Shown piece by piece: positions 5,978-12,243 of a stretch of DNA of 13,983 nucleotides (position 1 is the first letter of the stretch; each line of letters begins with the position of its first letter). The notes under the pieces are model-generated. The model made no database searches, was not told the origin of the DNA, and was given only the letters and a program-made list of their open reading frames with translations. The DNA comes from Deltaproteobacteria bacterium (GTDB lineage: Bacteria; Desulfobacterota; Anaeroferrophillalia; Anaeroferrophillales; Tharpellaceae): NCBI GenBank assembly GCA_030633185.1, contig DAOVTG010000038.1:1-13983 (forward strand), read 5' to 3'. A program made the position numbers and the translations under genes.

Positions 5978-8900
5978 TCAACAGATTTTTTGCAACAGCT
6001 TTTCACACCAGGCGTAGAGTTCAAGGGGCTCAATGGTGGCCTCCAGGCTGAGCCAGTGTTCCGGAGTTAGTTTGCAGCGCGTCTGTTTTTCCTGCAAGAG
6101 GGCCATAATTTTTTCGGCGGCCGGCGGACTCTCGGGGTCAAAATGGAGGCTGACTTTTTTGCGACTGAGCTCTAAGGCCAGAACGCGATAACTTTTGAGA
6201 AGAATTTTCAGGCTTTTGAGTCGCAGCAGGTTAAGCACCTCCTCCGGCGGGCGGCCGCAGCGGTCGTTTAATTCATCTTCTAAACGGGCCAGCTCAAGCT
6301 CGTTTTCCGCCGCCGCAATCTTTTTGTAAAATTGCAGTCGTAAAGTCAGATCGGGAAGGTACGCGGGGGGGATATGGGCTGAAAGGCTGATTTTGACCTC
6401 AGGTTCAGGAGTCTTGGCCTGATGGTTGCCTCGGGCTTCATTGATCGCCTCATTGAGCATTTCCTGATAGAGTTCATAACCGATGGCCGAGATCTGGCCC
6501 GACTGTTTTTTGCCAAGTATATTACCGGCTCCGCGAATTTCAAGATCCTGCATGGCGATGCGGAACCCGGCTCCTAAAGTGTTGGCTTCGGCCAGGGCGT
6601 TGAGCCGTTTGCGGGCCTCCGGGGTCAGCCTTTCGAGCTCCGGAACCAGGAGGTAGGCGTAGGCTTTGCGTTGTGAACGCCCGATCCGGCCGCGCATTTG
6701 ATAGAGTTGGGCGAGGCCGAAGTTTTGCGCATTCTCGATAATCATGGTGTTGGCGTTGGGGATATCGAGGCCCGATTCAATGATGGTTGTACAGAGCAGC
6801 AAGTCATATTGATGTCCGGCAAAGCCCAGCATCACCTTTTCCAGTTCGTTCTCCCGCATCTGACCGTGCCCGACACCGATTCTGATTTCGGAAGGCAGCA
6901 GGGCTTTGAGTCGGGCGGCCCGGGCTTCGATGGTGGCAACACTGTTATGGACAAAGAAGATTTGGCCGCCACGATTAAGCTCTTTTTCAACCGCCTCCCT
7001 GATAATAATATCATCATAGGCGGCGACAAAAGTTCTGATTGCCAGGCGGTCACGAGGGGCGGTCGTGATCGCGCTTAAAGATCGCATTCCGGAGAGCGAG
7101 AATTGCAGGGTTCGCGGAATCGGGGTCGCACTCATCGAGAGGACGTCGAGCTGGCGTTTAAGGTTCTTTAATTTCTCTTTGTGGCGGACGCCGAATTTAT
7201 GCTCTTCGTCAAGGACCAGAAGGCCCAGATTCTTAAACGAGATATCCTTTTGGAGCAGGCGATGGGTTCCGACAACTACATCAATTGTGCCTTTACGTAG
7301 ATCTTCAGCCACTTGCTTTTGCTGGGCTGGAGTGCGAAAACGGCTTAAAACGGCAACCGTCACCGGATAGTTTGCAAAGCGCTCTTTAAGGGTTTCAAAG
7401 TGCTGTTGGGCTAAAACCGTAGTTGGTACCAGGATGGCGGCCTGGCGGCCCGATAAAATAGTCAGAAAAACAGCCCGCAGGGCAACTTCGGTTTTGCCGA
7501 AACCGACATCGCCGCTGACCAGACGATCCATCGGCTTTTCTGCGGTCAAATCACTAATTACTTCCTTGATTGCCCGGTGTTGATCAGGGGTTTCCTCGTA
7601 GGCAAAGGAGGCCTCGAATTCACGAAAGAGATGATCCGGCGGTAAACAGGCTCGACCCTTCATAACTTCGCGTTCGGCATAGAGATCGAGAAGTTCAAGT
7701 AAAAGGTCGTCAATCGCTTTTCTGGTTTTTTCCTTGGCTGCCGCCCACTGGGGCCCGCCGAGACGGCTTAAGGTCGTCAGACGGTCACCGCTGCCGTGAT
7801 ATTTGTGAAGTTGGCCAAAAGAGTCGACCGGCACATAGAGAAGGTCTTCACCCTGGTATTCAAGGATCAGATATTCGTTGACAATACCCTCTACGGTCAG
7901 GGTTTTAAGACCCTGATAACAGCCGATTCCATGTTCGATATGGGTGATCTTGTCGCCCGGTTTAATTTCAGAGAAATCATCAAAAAAGGAGTCGCGATTA
8001 TCCTTTTGACGGCGGCTTACGGCCCGGGTTTTATGTTTGGAACCAAAGAGGTCGCTATCGCTTAAAAAGAGAATTTTTTCGGTTGGCAGCAGAACTCCGC
8101 AACTCAAGCGGACATTCATCAAGGTGATGCTCTTAGTTATCTTTTTGATGCTTTCTGAAGAGCTGTTAACCGGCAAGCCGTAATCAAGTAACAAGGTTTT
8201 GAGGCGTTCGCCGGTGGTCTGGTTGCGGCCCGCCAGAAAAATGCGAAAACCCCGGTCAAGATGCTCTCTGAGCAGAGTTGCGGCGGCCGCCAGCGGGTTT
8301 TCTCCAGCCGTTCCGGAGGCCTGGTTGATACTTTCTCTTAAAAAAAGATTATCTCGGGTCTTGAAGGAGAGTTGAAGGGGTTGGCTTTCTTGATCGTGGT
8401 CATCTGGGGCCTGCGGTTTGTAGCTGAGCTCGTCGAAATATATGGTACTGCGGCCGGCAGGACTCAAGAGAGCTTTCTCGAGTGACATCATGTAAGCATC
8501 GGGTGGATAGGCCAGGTGCTGTTCTGCCAAGGCCCGTTCATAACCTTCCTTAAGCTGTTGATTGAGATCTTCAAGTTGATCATTCAGACTTAATGGGTCG
8601 ATGAAAATGACAACCGTGTCGTCAGGAAAAAAATCGGTCAGTGAATGCCATTGTGTCTCAAAGGCTGGCAGCCAGGCCTCAAAACCGGGCCGATTCGGAT
8701 TTTGGCCGAGTTCTTCCAAGGCCCGGCCTAGAGCGATATGAGAATCGTTAAGTTCAACAAAACGCTGCCTGACTCGCTGCCGAGCCGGGTCGAGATCGGA
8801 CGGAGCCAAAACTTCCCGGGCTGGGCCGAGCTCCATAAATTCATGCTCAAGTTTTTTACTGAGTTGGGTCAGGTGATCAAAAGGGCGGATCGATTCAATC

Positions 8901-9511
8901 TCATCCCCGAAAAAATCGAGGCGCATGGGCTCTTCATGCAGGGTTGAAAAAATATCAATCACGCCCCCTCTGACACTGTAATCTCCGGGTTCATCAACCA
9001 CCGGAACCCGAACATAGCCCGATTTTTCAAGTTGTTGGAAAAGTTTTTCCCGGTCGATAGTCTGGCCCCATTCAAGGCGGGAGAAACGCTGGTAAAAACC
9101 GGCCGGGTCGGGCAGCCGATCGGTATAGGCGGCAATGGTGGTGAAACAGAGGAAATTTTTAAGCCCGCGGATCCGGGCCAGGGTTTTGATGCGCTCACGT
9201 TCGATGCGGCCACTGCGCAAAGTTTGTCGGTAAGCCAGGCGCGGTAAAGGAGGCAGGGTTATAAGTTCAGGTTTCAGGGTTGAGGATGGTAATATTTCGA
9301 GATGGGCGGCAACATCGCGGCAAAGATCCTGACTTTTTTGAAAATCATCACTGATGATGATAAAACCGGAACCCTTAAGACTGCTTAATCGAGATAGCAG
9401 CAGGGCCGGGGCCGAGCCCCGCAGACCGCTGATGTGGATTGTTGCAGATTCTGCAAGGGCACCGGCAATCTCCCCTATTTCTTGAACAAAAGGAACAAAT
9501 GGAAGGGACAC
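5978..9511 (-). CDS. mfd: Transcription-repair coupling factor Mfd
   Basis: Mfd is an ATP-driven DNA translocase that removes RNA polymerase stalled at DNA lesions and recruits UvrA. The 1177 residues compare with about 1150 in E. coli. UvrB-like domains occupy the N-terminal third (SGYVRVPVVDEPGDYSVRGG near 164-183). The RNA polymerase-interacting domain is about 512-575 (GDKITHIEHGIGCYQGL). The RecG-like helicase core has Walker A GDVGFGKTE (667-675), DEEH (768-771), SATPIPRTL (794-802) and the QMRGRIGRS motif (938-946). A C-terminal regulatory domain follows to 1177. All motor motifs look intact. The start is GTG at 9511; the only purine-rich sequence (GGAAAG) abuts it, so the start is uncertain by a few codons. 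The upstream 192 bp hold repeats instead of a clear promoter. The foldase genes follow on the same strand. Confidence 0.97.
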   Translation of the reverse strand: MSLPFVPFVQEIGEIAGALAESATIHISGLRGSAPALLLSRLSSLKGSGFIIISDDFQKSQDLCRDVAAHLEILPSSTLKPELITLPPLPRLAYRQTLRSGRIERERIKTLARIRGLKNFLCFTTIAAYTDRLPDPAGFYQRFSRLEWGQTIDREKLFQQLEKSGYVRVPVVDEPGDYSVRGGVIDIFSTLHEEPMRLDFFGDEIESIRPFDHLTQLSKKLEHEFMELGPAREVLAPSDLDPARQRVRQRFVELNDSHIALGRALEELGQNPNRPGFEAWLPAFETQWHSLTDFFPDDTVVIFIDPLSLNDQLEDLNQQLKEGYERALAEQHLAYPPDAYMMSLEKALLSPAGRSTIYFDELSYKPQAPDDHDQESQPLQLSFKTRDNLFLRESINQASGTAGENPLAAAATLLREHLDRGFRIFLAGRNQTTGERLKTLLLDYGLPVNSSSESIKKITKSITLMNVRLSCGVLLPTEKILFLSDSDLFGSKHKTRAVSRRQKDNRDSFFDDFSEIKPGDKITHIEHGIGCYQGLKTLTVEGIVNEYLILEYQGEDLLYVPVDSFGQLHKYHGSGDRLTTLSRLGGPQWAAAKEKTRKAIDDLLLELLDLYAEREVMKGRACLPPDHLFREFEASFAYEETPDQHRAIKEVISDLTAEKPMDRLVSGDVGFGKTEVALRAVFLTILSGRQAAILVPTTVLAQQHFETLKERFANYPVTVAVLSRFRTPAQQKQVAEDLRKGTIDVVVGTHRLLQKDISFKNLGLLVLDEEHKFGVRHKEKLKNLKRQLDVLSMSATPIPRTLQFSLSGMRSLSAITTAPRDRLAIRTFVAAYDDIIIREAVEKELNRGGQIFFVHNSVATIEARAARLKALLPSEIRIGVGHGQMRENELEKVMLGFAGHQYDLLLCTTIIESGLDIPNANTMIIENAQNFGLAQLYQMRGRIGRSQRKAYAYLLVPELERLTPEARKRLNALAEANTLGAGFRIAMQDLEIRGAGNILGKKQSGQISAIGYELYQEMLNEAINEARGNHQAKTPEPEVKISLSAHIPPAYLPDLTLRLQFYKKIAAAENELELARLEDELNDRCGRPPEEVLNLLRLKSLKILLKSYRVLALELSRKKVSLHFDPESPPAAEKIMALLQEKQTRCKLTPEHWLSLEATIEPLELYAWCEKLLQKIC

Positions 9512-9570
9512 CTTTCCGGTAAAACTCTTTTCGTAATTATTCAGATTCTGTCCTCGAATTGTCTCGATGT

Positions 9571-9596
9571 GGGGACAGACCTTTAGTTCTGTCCCC
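9571..9596. repeat. Perfect GGGGACAGA hairpin, REP-like
   Basis: GGGGACAGA (9571-9579) and TCTGTCCCC (9588-9596) form a perfect 9-bp inverted repeat around an 8-base loop. No T run follows on either strand, so it is a poor intrinsic terminator. Hairpins with this GGGGACAG/CTGTCCCC core are, from memory, frequent as dispersed REP-type elements in related bacteria. No transposase gene is adjacent here. Confidence 0.7.
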
Positions 9597-9608
9597 GGTT
9601 ATAGAGGG

Positions 9609-9632
9609 CGCACCCCAAGAGTACTTCCTCGC
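9609..9632. repeat. Copy 1 of a short dispersed repeat
   Basis: The segment begins CGCACCCCAAG and matches 11979-12002 in about 19 of the first 22 positions. Both copies lie in intergenic DNA flanking the def-fmt-DUF116 operon, one downstream of it and one upstream. A 6-bp hairpin with a 3-base loop (GCGAAC-AAA-GTTCGC, 9643-9657) follows copy 1. Function is unknown. Confidence 0.5.
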
Positions 9633-9703
9633 TGCGCTCCCAGCGAACAAAGTTCGCCGCTATCCGCTGTAACTTAGCTATTGGATTATGAGTATCCGAA
9701 TGG

Positions 9704-10495
9704 CTAAACTCTTTTTAGAAAAACTTGCAGAGCTTTTTCAACTTCGCTGACATCGACTCTGGTGTTCCAGCAGGGACCTTCGGGGCGTTGGTTGAGAATA
9801 CCGTAGACCGGCAGGGGGAAGGTGTCGTGAATGCCGCTGGTCAGATCACGTTCGCAGGCTACGGCAACGATTATTTTCGGTTTGTGATCTCGGACAATTT
9901 TACGGGCCAGGGTGCCGCCGGTAGCGACCGCAATGCGGATCTTATAGGCTTTAGCGAGCTTGATCAGGGCGTCAATGTCACATTTGCCGCACTGCTGACA
10001 GTTGTCAATGCTGGTGGTGATGCGGCGCTGGCAGTCGGCTCTCTGGAGGCAGTGAGGCAACAGCATGAGCAGGCGCTCCGGCGGGATCAGATGACGATTT
10101 CCGGAGATCAGCAGGCGGTTGTTAATCTCGATGAAAGAGTTGCGTACACGCTCTTTCGAAATGCCTAAACGGGGGCCTAAGATCTCCATTAAGGGGAGGA
10201 ATAGTTTGATGCCCAAACCGCGAATCCTTTGCGTGAAGGGCAGATCTTTTTCCAAGAGAATGGAGAAAATCAGGGCCGAAATAATACCGGTTAAGAAGAT
10301 GAAAGCGAGTCCGGCAATAACTTGGGCGATCAGGGTCAGGCTGGGATGAAGATGGTTTAAACCAATTGTTGCAATCCAGCCGCCAATCAGAATGAGTAGC
10401 ATGATAAGGGCGAAAGAGAGCCCTAAAAGGCCGATGAAAATCCTTTTTTTTGAAGGTTGCAGGTCGTCGGTTTGAGGCGTCTTGGGAGTTTTCAT
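9704..10495 (-). CDS. DUF116 family membrane-anchored cysteine-rich protein
   Basis: The biochemical role of this family is not known to me. The protein has 263 residues with two N-terminal hydrophobic segments (about 19-45 and 53-81) that would place the rest in the cytoplasm. Its DUF116 region holds seven cysteines: LLPHCLQRADC (149, 155), NCQQCGKC (166, 169, 172), VACERDL (214) and GPCWNT (242). The Cys-x2-Cys-x2-Cys cluster with surrounding cysteines suggests a metal or iron-sulfur site, which is inference. Its ATG (10495) directly abuts the stop of fmt (TAAATG), so it is very likely co-translated with def and fmt. I recognise a DUF116 gene beside fmt as a recurrent arrangement in deltaproteobacteria, but this does not prove a role in formylation. 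Confidence 0.9.
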   Translation of the reverse strand: MKTPKTPQTDDLQPSKKRIFIGLLGLSFALIMLLILIGGWIATIGLNHLHPSLTLIAQVIAGLAFIFLTGIISALIFSILLEKDLPFTQRIRGLGIKLFLPLMEILGPRLGISKERVRNSFIEINNRLLISGNRHLIPPERLLMLLPHCLQRADCQRRITTSIDNCQQCGKCDIDALIKLAKAYKIRIAVATGGTLARKIVRDHKPKIIVAVACERDLTSGIHDTFPLPVYGILNQRPEGPCWNTRVDVSEVEKALQVFLKRV

Positions 10496-11434
10496 TTAAC
10501 GAGTGCCGAAAAAATCATTTTCCCGGGCTTTATAGCCACGCAGAAATTCACCGGCGCTGCGGCTCGGTTTGCCGGCAACCTGGAGGCGCTCGATGCTTAA
10601 AGTGCCGCCCTGGCCACAGCCGACCAGGAGTTTGCCGGTATCGGCCAGAATCGTTCCGGGGGCTAGAATGTGAGGGGCTTGAACGGGTCGGGCCTCGATT
10701 ATTTTGACTCTCTTGCCGTGATGAAAGGTGTAAGTTCCGGGCCAGGGGTTCAAGCCTCTGACGCGGTTAAAGAGGGCTTCGGCCGGGGCCTGCCAGTTAA
10801 TCAGCCCGTCCTCTTTTTTAAATTTGGGAGCCAATGAAGCGAGGCTTTCATCTTGAGGACGAGGTTCCACAGTAGCGGCTTCCCATTCGCGGATTGTGCG
10901 CCAGACCAGCGGGGCTCCCAGGATACTTAAGCGTCGAGAGAGTTGGGGCAGGGTTTCATGGTCGAAAATAAAGGTTGGTTCCTGAAACAGGATGTTACCA
11001 CAATCGATCTTCTCCCCGATCAGTTGGGTTGTAACCCCGGTCATTGGTTCACCATTGATCAGAGCCCAGGGCATCGGCGCCGGGCCCCGGTAGGTGGGCA
11101 GCAGGGAGGGATGGAGGTTGATTGCGGCTTGTTTGGGCAGGGCGATTGTTTCAGGGCTCAGTTTGGCACCGTAATCCACTAAAATAAGGTAGTCCGGGGC
11201 AAACTCAGCAATCAGTTGATGACTTTCCGGGGCATTAATATCTTTTGGGGTCTCAACCTCCAGGCCGAGGTTTAAAGCCGCCTCTTTGGCCGGGGTTGGG
11301 GTCTGTTTACGGCCCCGGCCTTTGGCCTGATCCGGTTGAGAAAAAAGTTTGAGCTCAACCGTGGGTCGGTGTCCGGCGATAAGTTCCAGAGTGGGGATCG
11401 CAAATTGTCCGGCAGCTAGGAGCAGGATCTTCAT
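10496..11434 (-). CDS. fmt: Methionyl-tRNA formyltransferase
   Basis: The enzyme transfers a formyl group from 10-formyltetrahydrofolate to initiator Met-tRNA, as needed for bacterial translation initiation. The 312 residues are the normal length. The catalytic domain (1-205) contains Asn106 and His108 in INLHPSLLPTYRGPAP, the formyl-folate loop, and the essential Asp144 in GEKIDCGNIL. The C-terminal tRNA-binding domain (206-312) starts after APKFKKEDGLINW. The N-terminal strand MKILLLAAGQFAIPTLEL differs from the usual FMGTPxF form, a mild divergence. The ATG at 11434 overlaps the TGA of def by four bases (ATGA), and its stop abuts the DUF116 start. The order def-fmt is the standard pairing with the deformylase that later removes the formyl group. 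Confidence 0.96.
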   Translation of the reverse strand: MKILLLAAGQFAIPTLELIAGHRPTVELKLFSQPDQAKGRGRKQTPTPAKEAALNLGLEVETPKDINAPESHQLIAEFAPDYLILVDYGAKLSPETIALPKQAAINLHPSLLPTYRGPAPMPWALINGEPMTGVTTQLIGEKIDCGNILFQEPTFIFDHETLPQLSRRLSILGAPLVWRTIREWEAATVEPRPQDESLASLAPKFKKEDGLINWQAPAEALFNRVRGLNPWPGTYTFHHGKRVKIIEARPVQAPHILAPGTILADTGKLLVGCGQGGTLSIERLQVAGKPSRSAGEFLRGYKARENDFFGTR

Positions 11435-11937
11435 GATGGATTGAGGGTTCCTTTTTTAAATTTTCGATCATAGATGCTGCGTTTCAGGCGGCTGATCCGG
11501 TCGATAAAAAGAATACCCTGGAGATGGTCGAGTTCGTGCTGGAGGATGATTGCGGGAAAGTCTTCCAGGGTCAATTTTACCTCTTTTTCATCCAGGGTGT
11601 AGGCTTTGACAACTATTTTTTGATGGCGTGGAACCTCGGCTGTGTAGCCGGGAACACTCAAACAGCCTTCAGTGATACAGGCTTCTCCTTCATGCGTGAT
11701 GATTTCGGGATTAATCAGGATCAGCGGTGAAGTTTTGCCCTCTTCGCCGGGATCGGCAACCACAAGACTGATGGAACGGCCGATCTGGGGCGCGGCCAGA
11801 CCGACTCCGGGGGCCTTGTACATAGTTTCCAGCATATCTTCGGCTAGTTGCCTGATATTGTCGTCAATATTCAGAATTTTTTCGGTTTTCATTTTTAAAA
11901 CCGGGGCCGGATAGACATCAATATGAAGAATGCTCAT
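11431..11937 (-). CDS. def: Peptide deformylase
   Basis: The enzyme is a metal (Fe2+ or Zn2+) hydrolase that removes the N-formyl group from nascent proteins. The 168-residue product has all three motifs: GVGLAAPQIG (44-53), EGCLSVPG with metal ligand Cys92, and HELDHLQG with His134, Glu135 and His138. I chose ATG at 11937 because the protein then begins SILHIDVYPAPVL, the family's usual N-terminus. An in-frame GTG at 11982 would add 15 residues without resemblance to the family. Neither start has a clear ribosome binding site. A good promoter lies at 12065-12036, giving a leader of roughly 90 bases. It is the first gene of def-fmt-DUF116 and overlaps fmt by four bases. Confidence 0.95.
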   Translation of the reverse strand: MSILHIDVYPAPVLKMKTEKILNIDDNIRQLAEDMLETMYKAPGVGLAAPQIGRSISLVVADPGEEGKTSPLILINPEIITHEGEACITEGCLSVPGYTAEVPRHQKIVVKAYTLDEKEVKLTLEDFPAIILQHELDHLQGILFIDRISRLKRSIYDRKFKKGTLNPS

Positions 11938-11978
11938 GGTTGCTAGATGGTATTTTAAGGTCAAAAAAGGATAAAATC

Positions 11979-12003
11979 GCACCCCAAGGGCACTTACTTC
12001 GGG
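11979..12003. repeat. Copy 2 of a short dispersed repeat, in the def leader
   Basis: It begins CGCACCCCAAGGGCACTTAC and aligns with 9609-9632, with mismatches at only a few positions. It lies between the def promoter and the chosen ATG, so it would be transcribed as part of the def leader. The alternative GTG start of def (11982) falls inside it. Confidence 0.5.
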
Positions 12004-12035
12004 CGTAAAAATTATTAGGATAGCGAAGGGCAGAG

Positions 12036-12065
12036 ACTATAGTCAATCAGGGTAAAACATGTCAA
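12036..12065 (-). promoter_or_regulatory. Sigma70-type promoter of def-fmt-DUF116
   Basis: On the minus strand a perfect -35 TTGACA (12065-12060) is followed after 18 bases by TATAGT (12041-12036), five of six matches to the consensus -10. Transcription should begin near 12029. The -10 lies within the palindrome GACTATAGTC (12035-12044). This is the best promoter match I find in the window. Confidence 0.72.
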
Positions 12066-12086
12066 CCTGAAAGTTCGCTCAGGTTG
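12063..12086. promoter_or_regulatory. Inverted repeat overlapping the def -35 box, possible operator
   Basis: CAACCTGA (12063-12070) and TCAGGTTG (12079-12086) are perfect 8-bp arms around an 8-base centre. The left arm overlaps the -35 hexamer of the def promoter. A dimeric regulator bound here would block or modulate that promoter and might also affect the divergent cheA gene. With no T run it is unlikely to be a terminator. The regulator is unknown. Confidence 0.5.
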
Positions 12087-12158
12087 GTTCAAAGAAAAAG
12101 TTTTGCGGCCGCTTATTGTGGGGGGCGATTTTACAGTTTTTCCGGCAGACTCATTTAC

Positions 12159-12187
12159 TGGACAAATTTTCTGAGATATGCTATCCC
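12159..12187 (+). promoter_or_regulatory. Weak candidate promoter for the cheA-like gene
   Basis: TGGACA (12159-12164) and TATCCC (12182-12187) are separated by 17 bases, 57 bases ahead of the ATG. The match is modest. I saw no good sigma54 or sigma28 element in the divergent 12045-12243 region. Confidence 0.22.
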
Positions 12188-12243
12188 GATCCTTAGATTG
12201 AGTTTGTATGAGAGATTTGCAGTTTTAAATTAAGAGGTGTTCT

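Noticed and set aside
9725..10168. Plus-strand 147-codon frame
   Set aside because: It is antisense to the DUF116 gene; the minus-strand frame carries the conserved cysteines.
11938..11982. 15-residue N-terminal extension of peptide deformylase from GTG 11982
   Set aside because: The family begins near SILHIDVYP, the extension has no similarity to it, and it overlaps a dispersed repeat.
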